The notes: a model not told the origin generated them from the sequence alone. DNA of 64,000 nt from Lysobacter sp. MMG2 (GCF_016735495.2 NZ_JAERQY020000001.1:1426001-1490000); one strand, 5' to 3'; counted from the first letter of the stretch, positions 41,030 through 51,032 are shown. Numbers and translations: made by a program.

Positions 41030-43881
41030 CGCGAGTGCGTGCCGCCGTCGCCGCGCTGGCGATGCTCGCCAGTGCGCCGTGTTTCGCGGCGAGCGGTTGC
41101 GAACAACCGGCGGCGGTCTGCGACACCGCCGTCGCCGGCGCGCTCGCACTGGTCGATCACGGCCGCACCGCGCGCGTGCTCACCGACGAAGCGGATTTTC
41201 CCGGCGTGCTGCGTGCCGCGCGCGACCTGCAAGGCGACCTGGCCAAGGTGGCCGGCGCCTCCGCGCAGGAAAAACCGACGAAAACCGCGATCATTGCCGG
41301 CACGCTCGGCCGCAGCGCGCGCATCGACCGCATCGTGAAGGCCAAACGCCTCGACACGACGGGGGTCGCCGGCACGTGGGAAGGCTACCTGTTGCAGGTC
41401 GTCGACCGCCCCGAGCCCGGCATCGACCGCGCGCTCGTCGTCATCGGCGCCGACAAGCGCGGCACCGTCTTCGGCCTGTACGAACTCTCGCGCCGCCTGG
41501 GCGTGTCGCCGTGGTCGTGGTGGGCGGACGTGCCGGTGCCGGTGCGCGAAACGCGCTACATCGCGCCGGGACGTTTCACCGATGCGCCCGACGTGCGCTA
41601 CCGCGGCCTCTTCCTCAATGACGAAGACCCCGCGCTGGGCGGCTGGATCAAGGCCACCTACGGCGGCCCGAACCACCAGTTCTACGAGCGCATCTTCGAG
41701 CTGATCCTGCGCCTGAAGGGCAACTACCTGTGGCCCGCGATGTGGGGCCGCGCCTTCGCCGACGACGACCCGCTCAGTCCGAAGATCGCCGACGAATACG
41801 GCGTGGTCATCGGCACCAGCCACCACGAACCGATGATGCGCGCCCACGTCGAATGGGAACGCCACGGCCAGGGCCCGTGGGATTACACGAAGAATGACGA
41901 GCGCCTGCGTGCGTTCTGGCGCGAGGGCATCTCGCGCATGGGCACGAACGAAAGCGTGGTCACGCTGGGCATGCGCGGCGACGGCGACGAGCCGATGACG
42001 CAGGGCACGGCGATCGAACTGTTGCAGACGATCGTCGCCGACCAGCGCAGCATCCTCACCGAGCTTACCGGCAAGCCGGCCGCGCAGACGCCGCAGGTGT
42101 GGGCACTCTACAAGGAAGTGCAGGACTACTTCGACGACGGCATGCAGGTGCCCGACGACGTCACGCTACTCTTCGCCGACGACAACTGGGGCAACATCCG
42201 CCGCCTGCCCAAGCCCGGCGACACGCGCGGCGGCGGCTACGGCGTGTACTACCACTTCGACTACGTCGGCGGGCCGCGCAACTACAAGTGGCTCAACACC
42301 ACGCAGATCGAACGCACCTGGGAGCAGATGCACCTGGCGTACGAGTACGGCGCGCGGCAGCTGTGGATCGTCAACGTCGGCGACCTCAAGCCGATGGAGT
42401 TCCCGATCTCCTTCTTCCTCGATTACGCCTGGAAGCCCGACGCGTTCCCGCTGGAGCGCCTGCAACGCTACCCGGCCGACTGGGCCGCCGAGCAGTTCGG
42501 CGCGCAGCACGCGGCGCAGATCGGCGAGCTGCTCACGCGCTACACGCAGTACAACGCGCGCCGCAAGCCGGAGCTGATCTCGCCCGACACGTGGAGCCTG
42601 GTCAACGACGGCGAAGCGCAGCGGATCAACGCCGACTGGACCGCGCTGGCTGAGCGTGCGCATGCAATAGGCGCCGCATTGGGGCCGCAGTACCGCGACG
42701 CGTACTACCAGCTCGTCGAATACCCCATCCTCGCCAGCGCCAACCTCAACGCGATGTACGTGGCCGTCGGCCGCAACCGCCTGTATGCCGCGCAAGGCCG
42801 CGTCTCGGCGAATGCGCAGGGCGAACTTGCACGCACACTGTTCGATCGTGACGCCGAACTGGCGCGCATCTACGAGCAGGACATCGCCGGCGGCAAGTGG
42901 GTCCACATGATGTCGCAGCCGCGCATCGGCTACACCTCGTGGCAGCAGCCTGACCGGAACATCATGCCGACACTGGAACGCGTGGACGCGCGTGCCGGCG
43001 CGTCGATGGGCGTGACGGTCGAGGGCGACACGGCCGCCTGGCCGGGCGCGAAGTCCACGCCGGTGCTGCCGGCGCTGGACCCGTTCGCCGCGCGTTCGCG
43101 CGAGGTGGTGGTGTTCAATCGAGGCAGCGCGCCCTTCCACTTCACGGCCGATGCCTCGCAGCCCCGGCTGAGAGTGACGCCGACCTCCGGCGAAGTGCGC
43201 GAAGACCAGCCGCTGCGCGTCGAAGTCGACTGGAACGCCGCCCCCGCAGGCCAGCACGCCGCCCGCATCACGTTGCGCGGCGACGAAGGCACGCGGGTCG
43301 CGATCGACGTGCCGATCGTGAAGCCGGCCGACACCGCCGCCATCCACGGTTTCGTCGAAAGCGACGGCCGCATCGCCATCGAGGCCGAGCACCATGCGCG
43401 TGCCGTCGCGCCGACCGGCGTGCAATGGCGGACGATTCCGAACCTCGGCCGCACGCTCTCCGGCGTCACCTCGTTCCCGGTGACCGCAGCGGCGGGTACG
43501 ACGGACGACCGTGGCGCCTGGCTGGAGTATCCGATCCACCTGGCGCGCAACGGCGAGTTCGAGGTCCGCGTCGTGATGTCGCCGACCCTGGATATCCAGC
43601 ATGGCGGCGGCCTGCGTTACGCCGTTTCCATCGACGGCGAGGCGCCGCAGGTGGTGACCGTGAAATCCGATCCGACGCCCGAGCATGCCGATTTCAAGGC
43701 ATGGACACGCGCGGTGAGCGACAGTGTGTACGTCGGGGCTTCACGCCACCGCGCCGATGCGGGCAACCGCATGATGCGCGTGTGGCGCATCGACCCGGGC
43801 GTGGTGCTCCAGCGCATCGAAGTGGTGCGCAAGGGCGCGCGCGAAAGCTACCTTGGGCCGGTGGAGACTCCGAAGCTGTAG
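41026..43881 (+). CDS. GH115 alpha-1,2-glucuronidase
   Basis: A 951-residue secreted enzyme that removes (4-O-methyl)glucuronic acid from internal xylose units of xylan. Signal VTRVRAAVAALAMLASAPCFAA. Core motifs RYRGLFLNDEDPALGGWIK, LKGNYLWPAMWGRAF, EYGVVIGTSHHEPMMR, TLGMRGDGDEPM and RQLWIVNVGDLKPMEFP are the GH115 pattern; the last 250 residues form the C-terminal beta-domain. Starts with GTG overlapping the GH10 stop (GTGA); GTG 41035 is an alternative. Confidence 0.92.
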   Translation: MTRVRAAVAALAMLASAPCFAASGCEQPAAVCDTAVAGALALVDHGRTARVLTDEADFPGVLRAARDLQGDLAKVAGASAQEKPTKTAIIAGTLGRSARIDRIVKAKRLDTTGVAGTWEGYLLQVVDRPEPGIDRALVVIGADKRGTVFGLYELSRRLGVSPWSWWADVPVPVRETRYIAPGRFTDAPDVRYRGLFLNDEDPALGGWIKATYGGPNHQFYERIFELILRLKGNYLWPAMWGRAFADDDPLSPKIADEYGVVIGTSHHEPMMRAHVEWERHGQGPWDYTKNDERLRAFWREGISRMGTNESVVTLGMRGDGDEPMTQGTAIELLQTIVADQRSILTELTGKPAAQTPQVWALYKEVQDYFDDGMQVPDDVTLLFADDNWGNIRRLPKPGDTRGGGYGVYYHFDYVGGPRNYKWLNTTQIERTWEQMHLAYEYGARQLWIVNVGDLKPMEFPISFFLDYAWKPDAFPLERLQRYPADWAAEQFGAQHAAQIGELLTRYTQYNARRKPELISPDTWSLVNDGEAQRINADWTALAERAHAIGAALGPQYRDAYYQLVEYPILASANLNAMYVAVGRNRLYAAQGRVSANAQGELARTLFDRDAELARIYEQDIAGGKWVHMMSQPRIGYTSWQQPDRNIMPTLERVDARAGASMGVTVEGDTAAWPGAKSTPVLPALDPFAARSREVVVFNRGSAPFHFTADASQPRLRVTPTSGEVREDQPLRVEVDWNAAPAGQHAARITLRGDEGTRVAIDVPIVKPADTAAIHGFVESDGRIAIEAEHHARAVAPTGVQWRTIPNLGRTLSGVTSFPVTAAAGTTDDRGAWLEYPIHLARNGEFEVRVVMSPTLDIQHGGGLRYAVSIDGEAPQVVTVKSDPTPEHADFKAWTRAVSDSVYVGASRHRADAGNRMMRVWRIDPGVVLQRIEVVRKGARESYLGPVETPKL

Positions 43882-43914
43882 GCATCCGAGGCAAACGAAT
43901 CGCAGCGACCGCTC

Positions 43915-43995
43915 GTCATCCCCGCGAAAGCGGGGGTCCAGCGACGTCCGGCGATTTGGGCAAAGGCACTGGGTTCCCGCTTTCGCGGGAATGAC
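43915..43995. repeat. paired palindromic repeat before uxaC
   Basis: Left arm GTCATCCCCGCGAAAGCGGGGG, 36-base middle, right arm ending TTTCGCGGGAATGAC. Two hairpins facing each other, between GH115 and uxaC. Confidence 0.9.
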
Positions 43996-44047
43996 GATCA
44001 AGGGTGGCGAGCTTGCTTCGCCGCCGAAACACACCAGAGAACACGAC

Positions 44048-45469
44048 ATGAGTTCCGCGACCGCTCTCCATCTCCACGAAGACCGCCTGTTCCCGTCCGA
44101 CACCGTGCAGCGCGCCATCGCGCGCCGGCTGTACGGCGAAGTGGCCTGCCTGCCCATCGTCAGCCCGCACGGGCACACCGACCCGTCCTGGTTCGCCGGC
44201 AATGCGCCGTTCGCCAACGCGACCGAGCTGCTGCTGGTGCCGGACCATTACGTATTCCGCATGCTCTACAGCCAGGGCGTGTCGCTGGATGAAATCGGCA
44301 TTCCGCGCGCCGACGGCTCCCGCGCCGATGTCGATCCGCGCGCGGCGTGGCGCGTGTTCGCGCGCAACTTCCATCTGTTCCGGGGCACGCCGTCGTCGAT
44401 GTGGCTCAACCACGTCTTCCACGACGTGTTCGGTCTTCGCGAACGGCTCGGCGAAGGCACCGCCGATGCCTACTACGACCGCATCACCGAAGCGTTGCAC
44501 ACGCCGCAGTTCACGCCGCGCGCGTTGTTCGAGCGCTTCAACATCGAGGTGATCGCCACCACCGAATCGCCACTGGACCCGCTGGAGCATCACGCCACGA
44601 TCCGCGACAGCGGCTGGAAGGGGCGCGTCATCACCGCCTACCGCCCCGACGCCGTGGTCGATCCCGAACACGAGCAGTTCCCGCACGCGCTGCGCGAGTT
44701 CGGCGCGCTGACCGGCGAAGACGTGTACAGCTGGGACGGCTACCTGCGCGCGCACCGCCAGCGCCGCGCGTTCTTCAAGCAGATGGGCGCCACCTCCACC
44801 GACCACGGCCACCCCACCGCCGCCACCGCCAACCTGCCGCCGGACGAGGCACGCAAGCTGTTCGACACCGTCGTGCGCGGTACGGCCACGCCGGCGCAGG
44901 CGGAGCTGTTCCGCGCGCAGGTGCTGACGCAGATGGCGGAGATGAGCCTGGACGACGGGCTGGTGATGCAGATCCATCCGGGCTGCTTCCGCAATCACAA
45001 CGCGGGGCTGTTCGAGCGCTACGGCCGCGACAAGGGCGCCGACATCCCGCTGCGCACCGAGTACGTGCATGCGCTCAAGCCGCTGCTGGACCGCTTCGGC
45101 AACGACCCGCGCCTCACCGTCATCCTCTTCACGCTGGACGAAAGCACCTACAGCCGCGAGCTGGCGCCGCTGGCCGGCCACTATCCGACGCTGTTCCTCG
45201 GCCCGGCGTGGTGGTTCCACGATGCGCCCGAAGGCATGTGGCGCTTCCGCGAGCAGACGTTGGCCAGCGGCGGCTTCTACAACACCATCGGCTTCAACGA
45301 CGACACGCGCGCGTTCCTGTCGATTCCGGCGCGCCACGATGTCGCGCGGCGCATCGACTGCGCGTTCCTCGCCAAGCTGGTGGCCGAGCACCGCATGGAC
45401 GAGGACGAAGCGGTGGAAGTGGCGCGGGATCTGGCGTATCGGTTGCCGAAGCAGGCGTATCGGTTGTGA
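44048..45469 (+). CDS. uxaC: glucuronate isomerase
   Basis: A 473-residue cytoplasmic enzyme isomerising D-glucuronate to D-fructuronate (and galacturonate to tagaturonate). PIVSPHGHTDPSWFAGN holds the metal-binding His pair; VIATTESPLDPLEHH, STDHGHPTA and GLVMQIHPGCFRNHN are UxaC signatures. Length is normal. ATG 44048 lies 52 bases after the paired repeat; the ribosome site is weak. First step after ExuT and the two alpha-glucuronidases. Confidence 0.95.
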   Translation: MSSATALHLHEDRLFPSDTVQRAIARRLYGEVACLPIVSPHGHTDPSWFAGNAPFANATELLLVPDHYVFRMLYSQGVSLDEIGIPRADGSRADVDPRAAWRVFARNFHLFRGTPSSMWLNHVFHDVFGLRERLGEGTADAYYDRITEALHTPQFTPRALFERFNIEVIATTESPLDPLEHHATIRDSGWKGRVITAYRPDAVVDPEHEQFPHALREFGALTGEDVYSWDGYLRAHRQRRAFFKQMGATSTDHGHPTAATANLPPDEARKLFDTVVRGTATPAQAELFRAQVLTQMAEMSLDDGLVMQIHPGCFRNHNAGLFERYGRDKGADIPLRTEYVHALKPLLDRFGNDPRLTVILFTLDESTYSRELAPLAGHYPTLFLGPAWWFHDAPEGMWRFREQTLASGGFYNTIGFNDDTRAFLSIPARHDVARRIDCAFLAKLVAEHRMDEDEAVEVARDLAYRLPKQAYRL

Positions 45470-45508
45470 TTGCCTGGACGTAGGCATCTGGAAGGGCCGT
45501 GTGATGCT

Positions 45509-45580
45509 GTCATTCCCGCGCAGGCGGGAATCCAACCATCCGGGCCCTCACAGTTGGATCCCCGCCTACGCGGGGATGAC
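45509..45580. repeat. paired palindromic repeat before GH2
   Basis: Left arm GTCATTCCCGCGCAGGCGGG, right arm CCCCGCCTACGCGGGGATGAC, between uxaC and GH2. Lies 8 bases before the GTG that could extend GH2. Confidence 0.9.
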
Positions 45581-45612
45581 ATCTTCAAGTGCGAGGGGCG
45601 CGAGTGCGGCCG

Positions 45613-48342
45613 ATGACCAGCAAGTGTGTGAGGGGAATGCTGTGGGTGGCCTGTGCCGTGGTGTGGCTATGCGCTGCCGCGCCGACACTCGCGCAGCCGC
45701 CCCGCGAACGCATCCGCCTCGACACCGACTGGCGCTTCCACAAGGGCGACCCCGCCGGCACCACCGGCCTGGACTACGACGTGCGCCCCACCGTGGAGAA
45801 GAGCGCCGACGGCAAGGACGCCGACGCGCGTCCGGATGAAGCCGCGAAGGTGCACACGCGTGGCGAGCGCGTGCTCAAGCCGTGGATTCTGTCCACCGCA
45901 AATGCGTTGATCCGTGATCCTGCGCTGCGCCACGTCCGCCCTGCCGGCGATCCCGGCAGCGAAGTGAGCTACGTGCAGGCGCGGTTCGACGACAGCGCCT
46001 GGCCGCGCGTCACGCTGCCGCACGACTGGGCCATCGCCGGTCCGTTCCTCAAGGACGGCCCGTACGGCGGCATGGGCCGGCTGCAGACCTGGGGCCCGGT
46101 CTGGTACCGCCGCACGCTCGACATTCCCGTCAGCGACAAGGGCCGTTCGATCTTCCTCGATGTCGACGGCGCGATGTCGTACGCGACGGTGTGGCTCAAC
46201 GGCCGTCTCGTCGGCGGCTGGCCGTACGGCTACAACGGCTGGCGCGTGGATCTCACGCCTTACGTTGTTCCCGGTGGCACCAACCAGCTCGCGATCCGCC
46301 TCGACAACCCACCCGATTCGGCGCGCTGGTACCCCGGCGCCGGGCTCTATCGCGATGTCTGGCTGGTGAAGAACGATCCGGTGCATGTCGCGCACTGGGG
46401 CACGCGCGTGACCACGCCGCAGGTGTCGACGGAACGCGCGACGATCGCGCTGGACGTGGCCGTCGACAACGATTCCGACGCCGCCGTCGACGTGGCGGTG
46501 AGCACCGACGTGTTCGCGCTCGACGCCGACGGCACGAAGACCGGCCGCGCCGTCGCGTGCATCGACGGCGGTCGCGCGCGCATCGCGGCGAAGTCCGGCG
46601 CCACGCTGTCCGGCAACACCGCCCTTGCCCGCCCGCGCCTGTGGGGCCCGCCGCCGACGCAGCAGCCGCACCGCTACGTCGCCGTCACCACGGTCACGCG
46701 CGATGGCCGCATTGTGGATCGCGTGGACACGCCGTTCGGCATCCGCACGATCCGCTTCGACGCCAACGAAGGCCTGTCCGTCAACGGCGAGCGCATCGTC
46801 ATCCGCGGCGTGAACAACCATCACGACCTCGGCGCGCTCGGCGCGGCGTTCAACCTGCGCGCGGCGCAGCGCCAGCTGGAAATCCTGCGCGACATGGGCG
46901 CCAACGCCATCCGCATGGCGCACAACCCGCCCGCGCCGGAATTGCTGGAACTCACCGATCGCATGGGGCTTCTCGTCATCGACGAGGTGTTCGATTCCTG
47001 GGAGCGCAAGAAGACGCCGCTGGACTTCCACCTCGTCTTCCCCGACTGGCACGAGCCCGACCTGCGCGCGCTGCTGCGCCGCGACCGCAACCATCCCTCC
47101 ATCGTGGCGTGGAGCGTGGGCAACGAAGTCGGCGAGCAGTACACGGGCGAACCCGGCGCGGCCATCGCGAAACGCCTGCACGCCATCGCACGCGAGGAAG
47201 ACCCCACGCGGCCGACGATCAACGCGATGAACTGGGCCAAGCCCGACATGCCGCTGCCCGGCGCGCTGGACCTCATCGGCCTGAATTACCAGGGGGAAGG
47301 CATCCGCCAGGAGCCCGAGTTCGAAGGCACGCAGCGCATCCGCACGCCGCCGCAGTACGACGCCTTCCACGCGGCGTTCCCCGACAAGGCCATCGTCAGC
47401 ACCGAAACCGCCTCCGCGCTGAGCAGCCGCGGCGTCTACCTGTTCCCGGTGACGCAGGCGTCGAGCGCGCCGGTGCGCGACGGGCGCGGCGGCGACTCGA
47501 CGATCCGCCAGGTCAGCGCGTACGAACTGCACGCGGTGGATTTCGGTTCCAGCGCCGACAAGGTGTTCGCCAGCCTCGACCGGCATCCGTTCGTCGCCGG
47601 CGAGTTCGTGTGGACGGGCTTCGATTACCTCGGCGAGCCGACACCGTATTACGACTCGCGCAGTTCGTACTCCGGCATCGTCGATCTGGCCGGCTTCCCG
47701 AAGGATCGCTACTACCTCTACCAGGCGCGTTGGCGTCCGGACCTGCCGATGGCGCACCTGCTGCCGCACTGGACGTGGCCCGGACGCGAAGGCCAGGTGA
47801 CGCCGGTGCACGTGTTCACTTCCGGCGACGAAGCCGAGCTGTTCGTCAATGGCGTGTCGCAGGGTCGGAAGAAGAAGGCGCCGTTCGAATACCGCCTTCG
47901 CTGGGACGAGGTGGTGTACCGGCCCGGCGAGCTGCGCGTGCAGGCGTACAAGGCCGGCAAGCCGTGGGCGAAGGAAACCGTGCGCACGGCCGGCGCGGCG
48001 ACACGACTCGACGCGCGCGCCGATCGCCGCACGATCGCCGCCGACGGCCGCGACCTGTCCTTCATCACCGTGCGCGTGCTCGACCGCGATGGACGCTCCG
48101 TGCCGATTGCCGATCAACGCATTCGCTTCCGTGTGGAAGGCGCGGGCGAACTCGTCGCCACCGACAACGGCGATCCAACCGACATGGATGCCTTCCCCTC
48201 GCATGAGCGCGATGCGTTCAGCGGCCTGGCGCTGGCGATCGTGCGCGCGGTGCCGGGACGCTCCGGCGCGATCACCGTCCACGCCGAGGCCGACGCGCTG
48301 CAATCGGCACGCATCGAACTGACTTCACGGGAACAACCATGA
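45613..48342 (+). CDS. GH2 glycosidase (beta-galactosidase type)
   Basis: A 909-residue secreted family 2 enzyme. Signal region VRGMLWVACAVVWLCAAAPTLAQ. Sugar-binding domain (LPHDWAIAGPF, MSYATVWLNGRLVGGWPYGY), immunoglobulin-like domain, and barrel with RGVNNHHDLGALGAAF, acid/base Glu in WSVGNEVGEQY and nucleophile Glu in IVSTETASALS; C-terminal DUF4982-like and Ig parts follow. ATG 45613 is preferred; GTG 45589 and ATG 45637 are possible. In xylan loci such GH2 enzymes act on side chains; exact substrate unknown. Confidence 0.9.
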   Translation: MTSKCVRGMLWVACAVVWLCAAAPTLAQPPRERIRLDTDWRFHKGDPAGTTGLDYDVRPTVEKSADGKDADARPDEAAKVHTRGERVLKPWILSTANALIRDPALRHVRPAGDPGSEVSYVQARFDDSAWPRVTLPHDWAIAGPFLKDGPYGGMGRLQTWGPVWYRRTLDIPVSDKGRSIFLDVDGAMSYATVWLNGRLVGGWPYGYNGWRVDLTPYVVPGGTNQLAIRLDNPPDSARWYPGAGLYRDVWLVKNDPVHVAHWGTRVTTPQVSTERATIALDVAVDNDSDAAVDVAVSTDVFALDADGTKTGRAVACIDGGRARIAAKSGATLSGNTALARPRLWGPPPTQQPHRYVAVTTVTRDGRIVDRVDTPFGIRTIRFDANEGLSVNGERIVIRGVNNHHDLGALGAAFNLRAAQRQLEILRDMGANAIRMAHNPPAPELLELTDRMGLLVIDEVFDSWERKKTPLDFHLVFPDWHEPDLRALLRRDRNHPSIVAWSVGNEVGEQYTGEPGAAIAKRLHAIAREEDPTRPTINAMNWAKPDMPLPGALDLIGLNYQGEGIRQEPEFEGTQRIRTPPQYDAFHAAFPDKAIVSTETASALSSRGVYLFPVTQASSAPVRDGRGGDSTIRQVSAYELHAVDFGSSADKVFASLDRHPFVAGEFVWTGFDYLGEPTPYYDSRSSYSGIVDLAGFPKDRYYLYQARWRPDLPMAHLLPHWTWPGREGQVTPVHVFTSGDEAELFVNGVSQGRKKKAPFEYRLRWDEVVYRPGELRVQAYKAGKPWAKETVRTAGAATRLDARADRRTIAADGRDLSFITVRVLDRDGRSVPIADQRIRFRVEGAGELVATDNGDPTDMDAFPSHERDAFSGLALAIVRAVPGRSGAITVHAEADALQSARIELTSREQP

Positions 48343-49502
48343 AACTGCACCATCCCCTCCAACGCGCGTCCTTCGGCATGCTCGTGTTGAGCACGCTGGC
48401 GCTGGCCATGTCCGCGTGGTCGAAGGAACCGGCCACGCAACTGCAGAAAGCCTACGCCAACGATTTCCGCCTCGGCGTGGCGGTGAACGACGACATCGTC
48501 AGCGGCCGCGACGCGGCCTCGCAGGCGTTGGTGGTCAAGCACTTCAACGCCATCACCGCCGAGAACGTGATGAAGGCCGAGGTCGTCAACCCGAAGCCCG
48601 GCATGTACGACTTCGCCGCCGCCGATACCTTCGTCGACTTCGGCCACAAGCACGGCATGTACGTCATCGGCCACACGCTGGTCTGGCACAACCAGACGCC
48701 GGAGTGGTTCTTCCGCGACGCGAAGGGCCAGCCGAACACGCGGCAGGCGCAGATCGAGGTGATGCGCGCGTACATCGAGAAGGTGGCCGGCCGCTACAAG
48801 GGCCGTGTCGATGCGTGGGACGTGGTCAACGAGGTCATCGACGAGGACGGCAGCTACCGCGATACGACCTGGGTGCGCGCCGTCGGTGATGGCGACGAGC
48901 TGGTGAAGCACGCGTTCGAGTTCGCGCATCGCTACGCGCCCGACGCGCAGCTGTACTACAACGACTTCAACACCTGGCGACCGGAGAAGCGCGACGGCAT
49001 CGTGCGCATGGTGAAGCAGTTGCAGGCGGCCGGCGTGCGCATCGACGGCATCGGCATGCAGGGTCACTGGGGCCTGAACTACCCGTCGCTTGCGGACATC
49101 GAAGCGGCCATCGACGCCTACGCCGCACTCGGCGTGAAGGTGATGATCACCGAGCTGGACGTGGACGTGCTGCCGCTTACGCGCGAAGGGCAGGTCATCG
49201 GCACGGTGATGGCGCACAAGCAGTTCCAGCTGCCCGAGTTCAAGCGCTACCTGGACCCGTACCGCGACGGTTTGCCGCCGATGGTGCAGCAGCAACTGGC
49301 GAACCGTTACGCCGAGCTGTTCGCGCTGTTCCACCGCAAGCGCGACGTGATCGACCGCGTCAGCCTGTGGGGCGTGCACGACGGCATGTCGTGGAAGAAC
49401 GACTATCCGGTGCCGGGGCGCATCAACTACCCGCTGTTGTTCGATCGCGATCGCCAGCCGAAACCTGCACTGGACGCGGTGCTGCGGGTGCCCGCACCGT
49501 AG
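48339..49502 (+). CDS. GH10 endo-beta-1,4-xylanase (second)
   Basis: A 387-residue secreted xylanase, MKLHHPLQRASFGMLVLSTLALAMSA. FRLGVAVNDDIVSG, HFNAITAENVMKAE, GHTLVWHNQTPEWFF, acid/base Glu165 in DVVNEVIDEDG, nucleophile Glu272 in MITELDVDVL, and WGVHDGMSW give an almost textbook GH10. The ATG overlaps the GH2 stop as ATGA. It differs from the first GH10, which is shorter and lacks the HTLVWHNQTPEWF wording (HVMVWGNQQPEW), so they probably differ in product or side-chain tolerance. Confidence 0.94.
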   Translation: MKLHHPLQRASFGMLVLSTLALAMSAWSKEPATQLQKAYANDFRLGVAVNDDIVSGRDAASQALVVKHFNAITAENVMKAEVVNPKPGMYDFAAADTFVDFGHKHGMYVIGHTLVWHNQTPEWFFRDAKGQPNTRQAQIEVMRAYIEKVAGRYKGRVDAWDVVNEVIDEDGSYRDTTWVRAVGDGDELVKHAFEFAHRYAPDAQLYYNDFNTWRPEKRDGIVRMVKQLQAAGVRIDGIGMQGHWGLNYPSLADIEAAIDAYAALGVKVMITELDVDVLPLTREGQVIGTVMAHKQFQLPEFKRYLDPYRDGLPPMVQQQLANRYAELFALFHRKRDVIDRVSLWGVHDGMSWKNDYPVPGRINYPLLFDRDRQPKPALDAVLRVPAP

Positions 49503-49504
49503 CC

Positions 49505-49588
49505 GTAGCCCGGGTAAGGCCAAAGGCCGCACCCGGGGTACCCTCACCGCAAGCGCCTCCCCGGGTGCGCTTCGCTTACCCGGGCTAC
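49505..49588. repeat. GTAGCCCGGGTAAG-type inverted repeat
   Basis: GTAGCCCGGGTAAGG and a matching CTTACCCGGGCTAC arm enclose an inner inverted repeat. A second dispersed repeat family, unrelated in sequence to the GTCAT type; it separates GH10 from the SMP-30 gene. Confidence 0.85.
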
Positions 49589-49614
49589 TGCCGATCCTTA
49601 CGAGGAACCGCACC

Positions 49615-50649
49615 ATGCCGCATGCCGTTCGCATCACCGCGCTGTTGCTGTCGTGCTCACTCCTTGCCGCTTGTGCGTCGCCGCACGAAGCGACGCCACG
49701 CTACGAGGCGGTGGGTCGCATCAAGGCGTTCGACCCGGCCTTCCATGCACTGGTGCCGAAGGACGCGCGGATCGAAAAGATCGCCGAAGGCTTCGAATGG
49801 TCCGAAGGCCCGGCGTGGATCGCCAACGGCGACTACCTGCTGTTCAACGACGTGCCGGCCAACACGATGCACCGCTGGTCCGCGCGCGATGGCGCGTCGG
49901 TGTTCCTCGAACCCTCCGGCTACGACGGCACCGATCTGTCCGGCCTGCGCGAGGCCGGTGCGAACGGGCTGGAAGCCGAACCGGGCGGCACGGTGCTGCT
50001 GGCCGATTCGGGCTCGCGGCTGATCGCGCGCTTCAACCCGACGGACAAGACCCGGACGACGCTGGCGGCGACCTTCGAAGGCAAGCGCTTCAACAGCCCC
50101 AACGACATCGCGCGCCGCAGCGACGGCACGGTGTTCTTCACCGACCCGCCATACGGACTGAAGGGCATCGACGAATCGCCGCTGAAGGAGCAGCCGGTGA
50201 ACGGCGTCTATCGCCTGGATGCGGACGGTTCCGTGCACCTGATCGAAGGCGCGCTGAAGTTTCCCAACGGCGTGGCGCTGTCGCCGGACGAGCGCACGTT
50301 GTACGTCGCCAATTCCGACCGCGCGCATCCGGTGTGGATGGCGTACGCGATCGACGCGAAGGGCGAGGTGCGCGACCGCCGCGTGCTGGCCGATGCGTCC
50401 GACCTGGCGGCCGCTGCGGAGGGTGCGCCGGATGGGTTGTGCGTTTCGCGCGACGGTCATCTGTTCGCCAGCGCCCCGGGCGGGTTGCTGGTGATGGACG
50501 CGAACGGCAAGCGATTGGGGATGATCGAGACCGGCGCGCGCGTGTCCAACTGCGCCTTCGGCGACGACGGGCGCACGCTGTACCTCACCTCGCACACGTT
50601 CGTGGCGCGGGTGCGGGTGACGGCGGTGGGGGCGGGGTTCGGCCCGTAG
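49615..50649 (+). CDS. SMP-30/gluconolactonase family lipoprotein
   Basis: A 344-residue predicted lipoprotein (MPHAVRITALLLSCSLLAACAS; lipobox LAAC) with a six-bladed SMP-30 propeller. Metal-site marks are FEWSEGPAWIANGDYLLFND (Glu), FNSPNDIARRSDG (Asn), PNGVALSPDERTLYVANSD (Asn/Asp) and GAPDGLCVSRDGHLF. Lactonases open sugar lactones such as glucono- or xylonolactone; here the membrane-anchored, periplasm-facing form in a xylan locus is notable and its substrate is uncertain. Confidence 0.88.
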   Translation: MPHAVRITALLLSCSLLAACASPHEATPRYEAVGRIKAFDPAFHALVPKDARIEKIAEGFEWSEGPAWIANGDYLLFNDVPANTMHRWSARDGASVFLEPSGYDGTDLSGLREAGANGLEAEPGGTVLLADSGSRLIARFNPTDKTRTTLAATFEGKRFNSPNDIARRSDGTVFFTDPPYGLKGIDESPLKEQPVNGVYRLDADGSVHLIEGALKFPNGVALSPDERTLYVANSDRAHPVWMAYAIDAKGEVRDRRVLADASDLAAAAEGAPDGLCVSRDGHLFASAPGGLLVMDANGKRLGMIETGARVSNCAFGDDGRTLYLTSHTFVARVRVTAVGAGFGP

Positions 50650-50710
50650 GATCGTCCGACCTCGCGTTCCTGCTCGCGGTCGCCCGGTAAGCCAAGCGCA
50701 CTCCCTGCTT

Positions 50711-50962
50711 GCAGAGGGAGGGGCAAGAGCCGAGGCGAAAAGCAAAAGCTCGAGTAGCCCGGGTAAGCGAAGCGCACCCGGGGTCCCGCACGCATCACCC
50801 GGGTGCGGCCTGCGGCCTTACCCGGGCTACGACGCGGCAGAGGGAGGGGCAAGAGCCGAGGCGAAAAGCAAAAGCTCGCGTAGCCCGGGTAAGCGAAGCG
50901 CACCCGGGGTCCCGCACGCATCACCCGGGTGCGGCCTGCGGCCTTACCCGGGCTACGACGCG
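50711..50962. repeat. 126-bp tandem duplication carrying GTAGCCCGGGTAAG palindromes
   Basis: Two head-to-tail copies (50711-50836 and 50837-50962), nearly identical over 126 bases; the clearest difference is CTCGAG versus CTCGCG just before the palindrome. Each copy starts GCAGAGGGAGGGGCAAGAG and contains one palindromic element (50754-50830 and 50880-50956). Such identity suggests a recent duplication. Confidence 0.9.
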
Positions 50963-51032
50963 GCGCAGGCAACTCCCTCCCCTGCTTGCAGGGGGAGGAG
51001 CAAAACCGCCACCGCCCAGAACTGCCACCGCC

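Noticed and set aside
50711-50962. Possible CRISPR array
   Set aside because: Only two long tandem copies, without short direct repeats and unique spacers; internal palindromes fit a dispersed repeat.
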